DNA of 64,000 bases from Rhizobium sp. CFBP 8762 (GTDB lineage Bacteria; Pseudomonadota; Alphaproteobacteria; Rhizobiales; Rhizobiaceae), in NCBI RefSeq assembly GCF_014841565.1, contig NZ_JACYUD010000002.1, forward strand, positions 352,628 through 416,627, in the 5' to 3' direction. The notes under the pieces were generated by a model. The model did no database searches, was not told where the DNA came from, and saw only the letters and a program-made list of their open reading frames with translations. A program made the translations under genes and the position numbers. Shown in pieces: positions 35,264 to 44,570 of this stretch; position 1 is the stretch's first letter, and every line of letters starts with the position of its first letter.

Positions 35264-35325
35264 GGCCAAATACTTTTCCAAGGGCGTGCCCGGAGGCACG
35301 TCCATCTACTCTCTGGGAGGACTGC

Positions 35326-36390
35326 ATGAAAACGTTTTTGAAGACCACGGTTGCCGCCGGACTGGCCGCAACATTCCTGTTCAGCGCAGCCATCGCGCAG
35401 GATCTGGCACCGCTGAATTCCGATACGGAACAGGACCGCATGAATTGGTCCGATCTGGAAAGCAAGCTGGGCGCACTGCCAAAGCTGCCGGAAGGCACCA
35501 AGGCCGGTGCCGTTTCCAAGACGCTGACCAATGAGTACTGGCGTTCGCTGGGTGAAGGCTACAAGAAATTTGGCGATACCGTGAATGTTGATGTTGCCTA
35601 TCAGGCCGCGCAGAGCGAAGGCGACCAGCTTGGCCAGTTGACGATTGCGGAAGGCATGATCACGCAGGGCTACAACGTACTGCTGGTGTCTCCGCAGACG
35701 GATGCCAACCTCCAGCCCGTGATCGAGCAGGCCAAGGCTGCCAACGTTCCCGTCGTTAACGTCAACGATGCGGTTATTCCGCAGGCGGAGCATTATGTCG
35801 GCAACGTGCAGCGCGACAACGGTGTACGCGTCGCCAAATGGTTCATTGAGAACCGCCCGCAAGGCGGCAAGGTTGCCATCGTGGAAGGTCAGGCCGGCGT
35901 TTATGCGGCGGTGCAGCGCACCGATGGTTTCAAATCAACCATCAGCGACAATGGCAAGTTTGAAATCGTTGCCAGCGTTCCCGGCAACTGGGACCGCCAG
36001 ACATCGTATGACGCCGCAACGAACATCCTGCAGCAGCACCCTGATCTGATCGGCTTTTATGCCAACAATGACGGCATGGCGCTGGGCATTGTCGAAGCCG
36101 TCAAGGCTGCAGGTCTTCAGGACAAGGTTGCCGTTTTCGGCACTGATGGTATCTCGGACGCCTATGCATCCATCAAGGCGGGCGAACTGACAGGTACAGT
36201 TGACAGCTTCGCTGTGCTGACCGGCGAAATCGCGATGGAAACGGCACTGCGCCTTGTCGCGGGTCAGAAGGTGCCCCGCGTTGTTGCAACCCCGCAGGCG
36301 TTGATCACAAAGGACAATGTTGCGCGGTATCAGGGTGAGACTGTGGACCTGCGCGCCGTGCTTCTGGAAGATGCTGCCAAGGCTCAGTAA
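35326..36390 (+). CDS. Ribose-type ABC sugar-binding protein
   Basis: Periplasmic binding protein of 354 residues (RbsB/LacI-like fold). The ATG at 35326 follows GGGAGGA and opens a signal peptide MKTFLKTTVAAGLAATFLFSAAIAQ. Visible are GAVSKTLTNEYWRSLGEGYKK, QGYNVLLVSPQTDANLQPVIEQAKAANVPVV, GIYGFYANNDGMALGIVEAVKAAG-like segment and VFGTDGISDAYASIKAGELTGTV. A somewhat longer N-terminus than RbsB. It supplies the sugar to the ATPase/permease pair encoded next. A strong hairpin follows the stop, which usually raises the level of the binding-protein message. Confidence 0.9.
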   Translation: MKTFLKTTVAAGLAATFLFSAAIAQDLAPLNSDTEQDRMNWSDLESKLGALPKLPEGTKAGAVSKTLTNEYWRSLGEGYKKFGDTVNVDVAYQAAQSEGDQLGQLTIAEGMITQGYNVLLVSPQTDANLQPVIEQAKAANVPVVNVNDAVIPQAEHYVGNVQRDNGVRVAKWFIENRPQGGKVAIVEGQAGVYAAVQRTDGFKSTISDNGKFEIVASVPGNWDRQTSYDAATNILQQHPDLIGFYANNDGMALGIVEAVKAAGLQDKVAVFGTDGISDAYASIKAGELTGTVDSFAVLTGEIAMETALRLVAGQKVPRVVATPQALITKDNVARYQGETVDLRAVLLEDAAKAQ

Positions 36391-36409
36391 GCCTGCACGC
36401 CCAAAAATC

Positions 36410-36446
36410 AGGTCCCGGCCCTTGGTAAAAAAGGCCGGGACCTTTT
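36410..36446 (+). terminator. Intra-operon hairpin after the binding-protein gene
   Basis: Perfect 11-bp stem AGGTCCCGGCC (36410-36420) with GGCCGGGACCT (36433-36443), 12-nt loop, then TTT. Likely partial terminator/mRNA stabiliser between binding protein and ATPase genes. Confidence 0.75.
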
Positions 36447-36469
36447 GGACACGAGGAGGTGGCAACGCC

Positions 36470-38008
36470 ATGACACAGACCCCGCGACTGCAATTCGATA
36501 CCATTTCCAAGTCGTTCACCAGTGTGCGTGCGCTTTCGGATGTTTCATTCACTGTTGCGCCCGGCGAAATTCACGGGCTGCTGGGTGAAAACGGCGCTGG
36601 CAAATCCACATTGCTGCGAATTTTGTCGGGTGTATTTCGCCCCACCAGCGGTTCGGTTTCGGTTGATGGAACGCCGGTCTCCTTCCGCAAGCCGCTGGAC
36701 GCGCGCGCGGCAGGCATTGCGATGATCCATCAGGAATTGCATCAGGTGCCACATCTAACCGTGGCGCAAAACATGTTTCTCGGCCATCCGCTGACCAAAG
36801 TGGGCGGGCTGTTTGTATCGCGCCGGGAGCAGGAGCGCCGCGCGGCGGAGGCCCTGTCGCTGATCGATCCCACCATTGATCCCTCGGCTCCGATTTCGAC
36901 GCTGAAAGTGGCACAACGTCAGATCGTGGAAATCGGCCGTGCGCTTCTCGATCGCGCCAAGATCATTGCCATGGACGAGCCGACATCGAGCCTGACGCCG
37001 AGCGAGTTCGAACGGCTGGCCGAGGTGATTGCGCAACTGGCAGCCAGCGGCGTATCCATCATCTACGTGTCCCACAAGATGGATGAGGTGTTCCGCATCT
37101 GCCAGCGTTCCAGCGTCATGCGCGATGGCAGGCTGGTGGGCGTTGTCGATATGAAGACAACCTCCCCGCAGGACGTTATCACCATGATGGTGGGCCGCGA
37201 ACTGATGCAGGAAACCCACGTGTCCCACGCCACATCCGTGGTGAAACTGGAAGCACGCAACCTCGCATCCACTGCCAAGATACGTGATACGTCCTTCCGC
37301 CTGCACAAGGGCGAGGTGTTGGGCATTGCCGGTCTTGTTGGCTCCGGCCGCACCGAATTGCTGCGCCTTCTGGCCGGTGTGGATCGCTCCTCGGCTGGCA
37401 GCATTGAGATCGACGGCAAGACGGTAACGCTATCGAGCCCGCGCGACGCCATTTCCGCTGGCATCGGCCTTGTGCCGGAAGAGCGCAAGCGCGATGGCAT
37501 CATTCCGGCGCGCTCGGTCACCAACAACATGGCCTTGGCTTCGCTGGAAAGCTTTTCAAAAGCCGGGATGATCCAGAAGGGCAAGCTGCGCCGCACCGCT
37601 CAGGACCTTCTGAAACGGGTCAATCTTCGCCCTTTCCAACTGGATCGCCCCATACGCCTGTTCAGTGGTGGCAATCAGCAAAAGGCAATCATTGCCCGCT
37701 GGTTGGCCAGTCGCTCGCAAATACTGCTGTTCGATGAGCCGACACGTGGCATTGATGTCGGTGCCAAGGCTGAAATTTACCATCTGATTGAGGCATTGGC
37801 CGCCGATGGCCATTCCATCGTGGTCGTGTCCTCCGAATTGCCGGAGGTCATCCGTCTGTCAGACCGCGTTCTGGTGATGCGGGATGGGCGGATCGCCGCT
37901 GAACTGGGGCGCGAAGACCTTTCTGAAAGCGCCATCGTCGCCCATGCGATACCCGGTGCCAGCGCAGAAGCAGCACCCGGCGCAACACACATCCAAAGCG
38001 TCAGCTAA
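36470..38008 (+). CDS. Ribose-type ABC transporter ATPase (two NBDs)
   Basis: Cytoplasmic protein of 512 residues with two fused nucleotide-binding domains (RbsA/MglA class). The ATG at 36470 follows GAGGAGGT. NBD1: Walker A GENGAGKST, signature LKVAQRQ, Walker B IIAMDEPTSSL, switch SHKMDEV. NBD2: GLVGSGRTEL, EERKRDG, signature LFSGGNQQKAIIARW, LLFDEPTRGIDVGAK; the NBD2 P-loop lacks the Lys, as usual in this class. Drives the permease encoded downstream. Confidence 0.94.
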   Translation: MTQTPRLQFDTISKSFTSVRALSDVSFTVAPGEIHGLLGENGAGKSTLLRILSGVFRPTSGSVSVDGTPVSFRKPLDARAAGIAMIHQELHQVPHLTVAQNMFLGHPLTKVGGLFVSRREQERRAAEALSLIDPTIDPSAPISTLKVAQRQIVEIGRALLDRAKIIAMDEPTSSLTPSEFERLAEVIAQLAASGVSIIYVSHKMDEVFRICQRSSVMRDGRLVGVVDMKTTSPQDVITMMVGRELMQETHVSHATSVVKLEARNLASTAKIRDTSFRLHKGEVLGIAGLVGSGRTELLRLLAGVDRSSAGSIEIDGKTVTLSSPRDAISAGIGLVPEERKRDGIIPARSVTNNMALASLESFSKAGMIQKGKLRRTAQDLLKRVNLRPFQLDRPIRLFSGGNQQKAIIARWLASRSQILLFDEPTRGIDVGAKAEIYHLIEALAADGHSIVVVSSELPEVIRLSDRVLVMRDGRIAAELGREDLSESAIVAHAIPGASAEAAPGATHIQSVS

Positions 38009-38021
38009 AAAGGACACCACC

Positions 38022-39002
38022 ATGAGCAACTCCACTGCGGCTGGCGCACCCGAAGCTGCATCGAAATCCAGCCGGTTCAACTTTTCACTGCGCGATGCGG
38101 GAACCCTGATCGGTCTCGTCGTCATCATGGCCGTGTTCGCAAGCCTCGTTCCGGGCTTCCTGTCCGAGCGCAACCTCATCAACATTCTGCAACAATCCAG
38201 CATCAATGCCTGCCTTGCTCTCGGCATGACGCTGGTGATTATCTCAGGCGGCATTGACCTGTCGGTCGGCCCGACGGCGGCAATTTCCGCCGTTATAACC
38301 GCGACCCTCCTTCTGTCGGGCACGCCAGTTCCGCTCGCCATTCTTGCCGGCTTGGGCATCGGTATTCTCTGCGGTTTCATCAATGGTGTTCTGGTCGCCT
38401 ATGTGGGGCTGCAACCGTTTATCGTGACCCTCGGCACGCTTAGCACCTACCGTGCATTGGCGCTGATCTATACCGGTGGTAATCCGGTTCTGGGCATTCC
38501 GCCGGCCTTCCGGTCGCTGTTCAATGGCAATGTGCTGGGCATCCCCACACCCGTCATCATTGTTGCCATTGTCGCTATTGCCGCCTGGGTTCTGTTGAAG
38601 AAGACACCGATTGGCGAATATCTGCTGGCTGTTGGCGGCAATGAGGAAGCTGCATACGTCGCTGGCGTTCCCATCGCCCGCACCAAGATTACGGCATACG
38701 TCATCTCCGGCGGGCTGGCGGCACTGGCCTCCCTCATTCTCATTGGTCGTTTGGGTGCAGCGGAGCCGATCCTTGGCAATCTCTGGGAACTGGATGCTAT
38801 TGCGGCGGCAGCCATTGGCGGCGCGTCGCTGATGGGCGGCAAGGGCAGCATTCTCGGCACCATTCTGGGCGCTATCATTCTGGGTGCCATGCGCAACGGG
38901 CTGACGCTGATGAACGTGCAGGCCTTCTATCAACTTCTGGCGACTGGCCTTATAATCCTCGTTGCGATGATGATCGATCGCGCAACACGGGGACGGGAAT
39001 GA
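38022..39002 (+). CDS. Ribose-type ABC transporter permease
   Basis: Inner-membrane permease of 326 residues (RbsC class). The ATG at 38022 follows AAAAGGAC. Eight to ten helices with the hallmarks GMTLVIISGGIDLSVGPTAA (about 75-94), AVGGNEEAAYVAGV (about 205) and IGGASLMGGKGSILGTILGA. Works as a homodimer with the double ATPase. Its last four bases overlap the RpiR regulator start (ATGA), so translation is coupled. Confidence 0.94.
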   Translation: MSNSTAAGAPEAASKSSRFNFSLRDAGTLIGLVVIMAVFASLVPGFLSERNLINILQQSSINACLALGMTLVIISGGIDLSVGPTAAISAVITATLLLSGTPVPLAILAGLGIGILCGFINGVLVAYVGLQPFIVTLGTLSTYRALALIYTGGNPVLGIPPAFRSLFNGNVLGIPTPVIIVAIVAIAAWVLLKKTPIGEYLLAVGGNEEAAYVAGVPIARTKITAYVISGGLAALASLILIGRLGAAEPILGNLWELDAIAAAAIGGASLMGGKGSILGTILGAIILGAMRNGLTLMNVQAFYQLLATGLIILVAMMIDRATRGRE

Positions 39003-39874
39003 ATTCTGATAGCTTCGACATGACGGCAGTTGGTCCACGCATCCGCATGATGATGCCGCTGCTGACGCCGCTGGAGGCAAAGGTGGTGGACACGGTTTTT
39101 GCCTTGCGGGACTTCGGCGACGACACATCGCTGAAGTCCATTGCCGAAGATGCCGGCGTGTCGGAAGCCATGGTGGTGAAGATCACCAAGAAGCTCGGTT
39201 TTTCCGGCTATCGCGATTTTCGCACCGCCGTCAGCCGGTACAACCGGCAACCGACCGCTGAAATGCATCAGGAACTGTCGGTTGACGACACCTCCTCGGA
39301 GATCGTGCAGAAGGTTTTTCGCACCTCCATCAACGCGCTGGAAGAAACGCTGTCCATTCTCGACATGCAGGCGTTTGACCGTGCCGCCGATATGCTTCAC
39401 CGCGCATCGCATCGGGATTTCTACGGCGTAGGGGGATCGGCGCAGATTGCGCGGGATGTGGCCCACAAGTTTCTGCGCATCGGCGTGCGCGCCAGCGTCT
39501 TCGATGATTCGCATATGATGCTGATGTCGGCCTCGCTGCTGAATGAAAACGACGTTGCCATCGGTTTTTCCCATTCGGGCAACACGATTGCCGTCATTGA
39601 GGCGCTGCAGCTTGCGCGGCGCAACGGCGCGCGCACCATTGCCATCACCAACTATAATTCCTCCGCTCTCGCGCAATCGGCCGATGTCGTGCTCTGTTCC
39701 ACAGCACAGGGATCACCGCTGATGGGGGAAAACGCCGCTGCGCGTATCGCCCAACTCAACATTCTGGACGCCGTTTTCGTCGCCGTAGCGCAGCGCGACT
39801 ATCAAGCCGCAGAGCGCAATCTGGACCGCACGATGTCCGCTGTCACCTCCAAACGAAAAGATCGCCTTCTATGA
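38999..39874 (+). CDS. MurR/RpiR-family transcriptional regulator
   Basis: DNA-binding regulator of 291 residues. N-terminal helix-turn-helix (LKSIAEDAGVSEAMVVKITKKLGFSGYRDFRTAV, about residues 42-76) and C-terminal SIS sugar-phosphate-binding domain (FYGVGGSAQIARDVAHKFLRIG, AIGFSHSGNTIAVIEALQLARR, TIAITNYNSSALAQSADVVL). The effector is probably the phosphorylated sugar of this operon. Encoded inside the operon it likely controls, overlapping genes on both sides by 4 bp. Confidence 0.92.
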   Translation: MNSDSFDMTAVGPRIRMMMPLLTPLEAKVVDTVFALRDFGDDTSLKSIAEDAGVSEAMVVKITKKLGFSGYRDFRTAVSRYNRQPTAEMHQELSVDDTSSEIVQKVFRTSINALEETLSILDMQAFDRAADMLHRASHRDFYGVGGSAQIARDVAHKFLRIGVRASVFDDSHMMLMSASLLNENDVAIGFSHSGNTIAVIEALQLARRNGARTIAITNYNSSALAQSADVVLCSTAQGSPLMGENAAARIAQLNILDAVFVAVAQRDYQAAERNLDRTMSAVTSKRKDRLL

Positions 39875-40758
39875 CATCTTCGCCCGTCGTTACCGTTTTC
39901 GGCAGCCTGCACTACGATATCATCGTGATGGGACCGGGCCGTCCGCGCAAGGGCGAGACAGTAACCGGCACTGCATGGCACCCCAAATGTGGCGGCAAAG
40001 GCGGCAATCAGGCCGTGTCGGCAGCGCGAACTGGCGTTGAAACTGCCATGATCGGGGCAGTTGCTGCGGATGATTTCGGCCAGGCGCTTCTTGCCAATCT
40101 TGCCGAGCGAGGGGTCGACCACCGTTACGTGCGCCGGGATTCGAAGCTTTCAACCGGAATGAGCGTTGCGATTTTCGATTCAGAGGGTGACTACGGCGCT
40201 GTCATCGTGTCAGGCAGCAATCTGACACTGGGCGATGCGGACGTGGCCGCAGCGTCCGAACTGCTCACTCGCACATCGATCCTCGTGTTGCAAAGCGAGG
40301 TTCCTGACGAAGCCAATGTGTCCGTTGCAAAAGCTGTTCACAATGCCGGGGGCCGCGTTCTGCTGAATGCCGCCCCTGCCCGGCCCCTGTCGGATACGCT
40401 GACCCAGACCGTCGATATTATCGTGGTGAACGCTGTCGAGGCCGAAATGCTGGCACAAACACCCGTTGTGGAAACTTTGGAGGGAGCCCTTCACGCCGCC
40501 CGTCTGCTGGCCCGCATCTACCCGGAAGCCGTGGTAACTGCCGGTGGCGCAGGCGTGGCCTATGCCAGCCAGTCTGGCCGCGAACTGGTTGTCGAACCGA
40601 TCAGGATCACGGTGGAAAGCACGCACGGCGCGGGCGATGAGTTCATCGGTGTCCTGGCCGCTGAACTCGCACGGGGGTCCGACATGGAGCCTGCCCTTCG
40701 CGCAGCCAACGCAGCCGCTGCAAAGCTGGTTGCAACGCCAGAGGCCGACCGCGTCTAG
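39871..40758 (+). CDS. PfkB-family (ribokinase-like) sugar kinase
   Basis: Kinase of 295 residues. N-terminal FGSLHYDIIVMGPGRPRKGE; the first signature KCGGKGGNQAVSAARTG (about 43-59) is strongly ribokinase-like. The second signature reads STHGAGDEFIGVLAAELARG instead of the usual DTTGAGDAFNG; the catalytic Asp is kept, while Thr-to-His and Ala/Asn changes are unusual and may alter substrate choice. It presumably phosphorylates the sugar imported by the upstream transporter. Last gene of the operon, overlapping the regulator by 4 bp. Confidence 0.9.
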   Translation: MTSSPVVTVFGSLHYDIIVMGPGRPRKGETVTGTAWHPKCGGKGGNQAVSAARTGVETAMIGAVAADDFGQALLANLAERGVDHRYVRRDSKLSTGMSVAIFDSEGDYGAVIVSGSNLTLGDADVAAASELLTRTSILVLQSEVPDEANVSVAKAVHNAGGRVLLNAAPARPLSDTLTQTVDIIVVNAVEAEMLAQTPVVETLEGALHAARLLARIYPEAVVTAGGAGVAYASQSGRELVVEPIRITVESTHGAGDEFIGVLAAELARGSDMEPALRAANAAAAKLVATPEADRV

Positions 40759-40770
40759 CGCCGTTTCACG

Positions 40771-41433
40771 TCACAGTTCCTGTGAAGCCAGTGCATGCTC
40801 AACGCCTGCCGTGATATGAACATTCAGAATTTTCACGGCGGTTTTGGCGTCCCGCTTCAACGCGGCATCCAGAAGAGCCTGATGCTCTTTGGCGGCAATG
40901 CTGCCGCGATAGGACAAGGTCATGACCTGATAGCGCAGGTACTTGTCGAAGATGGTCGCATGCATATCCATGAGCAGACGGGAGCCGCAGGCTGAAATCA
41001 GTGCCTGATGGAATTCCCAGTCATACTGCTTCCACGTTTCAGACCCGCTGGTGTCGCCGGTTTCCATGCGGCGTTCCATGGTGGCCAGCTTATGGTGTGC
41101 AGACACCAGCCGCCCCTCCCATTCGATATCCCCGTCGGAAAATGATTGCTCCAGCGCATGGGTTTCCAGCAACAGGCGCATCGCGGCAATCTCCCTGAGA
41201 TCGGCTTCCGACATCGGCGAGACTTCAAAGCCCCGCTGTCCTTCCGCAATCACCAGACCCTCGGACGCCAGCCGATTAAGAATTTCCCGTAGTGTGCTGA
41301 CACTGGTGGCATAGCCTTCTTTCAGCCGATCCAGCTTCAGCTTCTGCCCCGGCTTCAGACGACCGAAAATAATATCGGCCCGAATGCGCCGGTAGACACT
41401 GTCCCCGATCGTTTCGTTTTTCAATTCCTCCAT
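40771..41433 (-). CDS. GntR-family (FCD subfamily) regulator of the shikimate-type operon
   Basis: Regulator of 220 residues. ATG at 41433 chosen with GGGGGAC upstream. N-terminal winged helix (SVYRRIRADIIFGRLKPGQKLKL, then TSVSTLREILNRLASEGLV) and a C-terminal FCD all-helical ligand domain (MRLLLETHALEQSF, with His residues in YDWEFHQALISACG and LNVHITAGVEHAL that would bind metal and ligand). Transcribed away from the ABC/shikimate dehydrogenase operon, so it probably represses that operon; a GCATA-N-TATGC palindrome lies in the shared region. Confidence 0.88.
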   Translation of the reverse strand: MEELKNETIGDSVYRRIRADIIFGRLKPGQKLKLDRLKEGYATSVSTLREILNRLASEGLVIAEGQRGFEVSPMSEADLREIAAMRLLLETHALEQSFSDGDIEWEGRLVSAHHKLATMERRMETGDTSGSETWKQYDWEFHQALISACGSRLLMDMHATIFDKYLRYQVMTLSYRGSIAAKEHQALLDAALKRDAKTAVKILNVHITAGVEHALASQEL

Positions 41434-41465
41434 AGGTCCCCCGTTCGCCAGCCTCCAGACTGATA

Positions 41466-41476
41466 GCATACTATGC
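41466..41476. promoter_or_regulatory. Candidate GntR operator
   Basis: GCATA-C-TATGC, 5-bp arms around one base, in the 178-bp region between the divergent GntR gene and the ABC permease. Several CATATAT words follow (41508-41536). Confidence 0.45.
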
Positions 41477-41611
41477 CATCGCTACAAAATGTCATAGGTT
41501 TTCAAAAATATCATATATTATTGCATTCATATATTGATCTTTGATAGGATTGGTGGCAACACTGTCCACACCGGTTGGTTGCAGAAATGATCAAGGGAGG
41601 AGAACCTGGTC

Positions 41612-42280
41612 ATGAATTACGTCTTTGATTTCGGCGTCGTCTTCGAGAAGATGCCCGAGCTGTTGCTCGGCGCAGCCAGCACCCTCGGCTTGGCAATAGC
41701 CGGTATTTCTCTGGCGCTGATCATAGGTGTGCTGGGGGTTGCAGCACGGAGCTCAAAGTACAGGCTGATGCGCGGCGCAGTCATCGCCTTTGTCGAGGTG
41801 GTGCGGAACACACCGTTTCTTGTGCAGATTTTCTTTATCTTTTTCGCCCTGCCGATGATGGGCATTCGCCTTAACCCGACCGTCACAGCCATCATTGCGC
41901 TGGCAGTCAACGGCGGCGCTTACGCCATCGAGATTATCCGCGGCGGGGTTGAAAGCATTTCCAAAGGTCAGGTGGAGGCAGGGCTGGCATTGGGCTTGCA
42001 CAAGTTTCAGGTGTTTCGGCTCATCGTGCTGAAGCCAGCCATTCGCACCATTTATCCCTCTCTTGTCAGCCAGTTCATCATGCTTACGCTGACCACGGCG
42101 GTCTGCACATCGATTGCGGCCTATGAGCTGACCTCGGTCGCGCAGATGATTGAGTCCGATACGTTCCGCAGCTTCGAGGTCTACTTTACGATTACGATCA
42201 TGTACCTGTTCATCTCGTCCATCATGATGGGTTTGTTTGCGCTGATCTCCCGGCACTTTTTCAGTTACCCCACACGCTAA
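41612..42280 (+). CDS. Polar-amino-acid-type ABC permease 1
   Basis: Inner-membrane permease of 222 residues (HisMQ/GlnP class). GGGAGGAG precedes the ATG. Typical features: GAASTLGLAIAGISLALIIG first helix, FVEVVRNTPFLVQIFFIFF, and the coupling loop EAGLALGLHKFQVFRLIVLKPA (here QVEAGLALGL, about residue 120). The class usually imports amino acids, but the operon context points to a hydroaromatic acid such as shikimate or quinate; that is inference. Confidence 0.92.
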   Translation: MNYVFDFGVVFEKMPELLLGAASTLGLAIAGISLALIIGVLGVAARSSKYRLMRGAVIAFVEVVRNTPFLVQIFFIFFALPMMGIRLNPTVTAIIALAVNGGAYAIEIIRGGVESISKGQVEAGLALGLHKFQVFRLIVLKPAIRTIYPSLVSQFIMLTLTTAVCTSIAAYELTSVAQMIESDTFRSFEVYFTITIMYLFISSIMMGLFALISRHFFSYPTR

Positions 42281-42290
42281 GGAGGCACGT

Positions 42291-42941
42291 ATGATTCCCA
42301 TCGGCGCGAATGAAATGCTGTTTCTAATGCAGGGCCTGAAATGGACTGTTGCTCTGGCAGCCATCGGCTTTGTCGGCGGCGGCGTGTTCGGAATTCTCAT
42401 TGCATTGGCCCGCACAGCAAAACGCAAATGGAGCCGGACGCTGACGGCGGGTTACATCTGGGTGTTTCAAGGCACGCCCCTGTTGATGCAGCTTTTCGTT
42501 GTCTATTACGGCGTTGCGCTGTTTGGCCTTAGCATTCCGGCCTGGGTGGCGGTGGCCATTGCCTTCACGCTTCACGCCAGCGCATTTCTGGGGGAAATCT
42601 GGCGCGGCTCCATTGAGGCTGTTCCGAAGGGTCAGACCGAGGCCGCCAATGCGCTTGGTCTGCACTACGTGTCGCGCATGAAAGACATTATTCTGCCGCA
42701 AGCGCTGAAGATTTCCCTGCCCGCGACCATCGGCTTTCTGGTGCAGCTGATCAAAGGCACTTCGCTTGCCGCTATCGTCGGCTTTATCGAACTGGCGCGC
42801 GCAGGCCAGATCATTTCCAACCAGACCTATCGCCCGCTGCTGGTGTTCACCATCGTCGGTCTCATCTACTTTGCTCTCTGTTGGCCCTTGTCGCGTCTGG
42901 GAGCGCGCCTTGAAAGCAGAATGGCGAAAGCCGCACGTTAA
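42291..42941 (+). CDS. Polar-amino-acid-type ABC permease 2
   Basis: Inner-membrane permease of 216 residues, paralogue and partner of the preceding one. AAGGAGG precedes the ATG. Motifs: GYIWVFQGTPLLMQLFVVYYG, AAFTLHASAFLGEIWRGSIEAVPKGQTEAANALGL-type coupling loop (about 95-125) and the IKGTSLAAIVGFIEL segment. Together they form the heterodimeric channel. Confidence 0.92.
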   Translation: MIPIGANEMLFLMQGLKWTVALAAIGFVGGGVFGILIALARTAKRKWSRTLTAGYIWVFQGTPLLMQLFVVYYGVALFGLSIPAWVAVAIAFTLHASAFLGEIWRGSIEAVPKGQTEAANALGLHYVSRMKDIILPQALKISLPATIGFLVQLIKGTSLAAIVGFIELARAGQIISNQTYRPLLVFTIVGLIYFALCWPLSRLGARLESRMAKAAR

Positions 42942-42965
42942 AATCCATAATTTGAGGAGGAAACC

Positions 42966-43787
42966 ATGTTTAACTTGAAACGCCGTAGCCTGATGACAGC
43001 CGCCGCCCTGCTGCTTGCCGGTGCATTTGCCCCCATGGCGAACGCCGCCACACTGCAGGAAATCAAGGATCGCGGCAAAATTATCGTCGGCATTCAGGGC
43101 GACAATGCGCCTTGGGGCTTTGTCAACTCCAGTGGTGTGCAGGACGGGTTTGATGCCGATGTGGCGCACCTGTTCGGCAAGGAACTGGGTGTGGAGGTTG
43201 AGTTTCAGCCGCTGGCTGTCGCCAATCGCATTCCGGCGCTGACAACCGGCAAGGTCGATATTCTGTTTGCCACCATGGCCATGACGCCGGAGCGGGCAAA
43301 ATCAATTCAGTATAGCAAGCCCTATGCTGCCAACACTTTGTCGCTCTACGGCGCGAAAGCTGACACGGCAAAAGTAGCTGCGGATGTCTCCGGCTGGGAA
43401 ATTGGCGTGCCGAAATCCAGCGCACAGGACAAGGCCGTCACCGAGGCCGTCGGGTCTCTGGCCACCGTTCGCCGCTTTGATGACGATGCCGCCACCATTC
43501 AGGCGTTGCTGTCGGGACAGGTAAGGGCTGTGGGCGGCAACCGCTTCTACATGAAGCGTCTGGATGCGGCGAGCCCCGGCACCTACGAGGTCAAGATCGA
43601 TTTTCTCAACGCCTATAACGGCGCTGGCACACGGCTGGGTGAAAAGGACCTCAACGAAGCCGCCAATGCTTTCATCGACAAGATCAAGCAGAACGGTGAA
43701 CTGGCAGCGGTCACGCGCAAATGGATGGCAATTGACCTGCCGACATTCCCGGATTCGCTGCCGGGCGTTCCCTTTACCGTTAACTGA
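42966..43787 (+). CDS. Polar-amino-acid-type ABC substrate-binding protein
   Basis: Periplasmic binding protein of 273 residues with GAGGAGG before the ATG and signal peptide ending PMANA. Core motifs of family 3: IKDRGKIIVGIQGDNAPWGFVNSSG, GFDADVAHLFGKELGVEVEFQPL, RIPALTTGKVDILFATMAMTPERAKSIQYSKPY. In amino acid binders a conserved Asp/Arg pair clamps the ligand amino and carboxylate groups; Arg is present in MTPERAK, but the ligand cannot be decided by eye. Followed by the ATPase gene of the same importer. Confidence 0.91.
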   Translation: MFNLKRRSLMTAAALLLAGAFAPMANAATLQEIKDRGKIIVGIQGDNAPWGFVNSSGVQDGFDADVAHLFGKELGVEVEFQPLAVANRIPALTTGKVDILFATMAMTPERAKSIQYSKPYAANTLSLYGAKADTAKVAADVSGWEIGVPKSSAQDKAVTEAVGSLATVRRFDDDAATIQALLSGQVRAVGGNRFYMKRLDAASPGTYEVKIDFLNAYNGAGTRLGEKDLNEAANAFIDKIKQNGELAAVTRKWMAIDLPTFPDSLPGVPFTVN

Positions 43788-43808
43788 TCGATCGGGAGAG
43801 TGGTTGCC

Positions 43809-44570
43809 GTGCTGACTTCGATACAGACTGATACGCCGCTGATCTCACTGACCAAGGTCGAGAAATGGTACGGCGCGTTCCACGCTCTCAAAGCCATCAA
43901 CCTGTCGGTTCGCAAAGGCGAGAAAATCGTTCTTTGCGGGCCGTCGGGTTCGGGCAAATCCACGCTGATCCGCTGTATCAATGCGCTGGAGTCCATCCAG
44001 TCGGGCACGATCACCGTGGATGGCACGACGCTGGATAACAACAGCACCTCCATCGATGCCGTGCGCCGCGAGGTGGGCATGGTGTTTCAAAGCTTCAACC
44101 TGTTTCCACACATGACCGTGCTGGAAAACTGTACGCTCGCACCCATGCGGGTGCGCGGCGCATCAAAACCAGATGCCGAACGCATCGCCCGCAAATATCT
44201 GGAACGTGTGCGCATTCTGGATCAGGCGGAGAAATACCCGGCACAACTGTCCGGCGGCCAGCAGCAACGTGTGGCCATTGCCCGCGCGCTGTGCATGGAG
44301 CCGAATGTGATGCTGTTTGACGAGCCAACCAGCGCGCTTGACCCGGAAATGGTGAAAGAGGTGCTGGATACCATGATCGCTCTGGCTGTGGACGGTATGA
44401 CCATGATCTGCGTCACGCACGAGATGGGCTTTGCCCGGCAGGTGGCAGACCGCGTCATCTTCATGGCGTCTGGCGAAATCATTGAGGAGGCAACGCCGGA
44501 GGTATTTTTTACCGCGCCGCAGCATCCGCGCACACAGGCGTTTCTGGGTGAAATTCTGGCGCATCACTGA
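43809..44570 (+). CDS. Polar-amino-acid-type ABC ATPase
   Basis: Cytoplasmic ATPase of 253 residues. Walker [11 protein letters not shown]-loop [15 protein letters not shown], signature [15 protein letters not shown], Walker [16 protein letters not shown], switch THEMGFA: all consensus. The GTG at 43809 is preferred (GGGAG at 10 nt); a GTG at 43800 is too close to that site. Its last base overlaps the shikimate dehydrogenase start (TGATG), binding the transporter to the catabolic genes. Confidence 0.92.
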   Translation: MLTSIQTDTPLISLTKVEKWYGAFHALKAINLSVRKGEKIVLCGPSGSGKSTLIRCINALESIQSGTITVDGTTLDNNSTSIDAVRREVGMVFQSFNLFPHMTVLENCTLAPMRVRGASKPDAERIARKYLERVRILDQAEKYPAQLSGGQQQRVAIARALCMEPNVMLFDEPTSALDPEMVKEVLDTMIALAVDGMTMICVTHEMGFARQVADRVIFMASGEIIEEATPEVFFTAPQHPRTQAFLGEILAHH

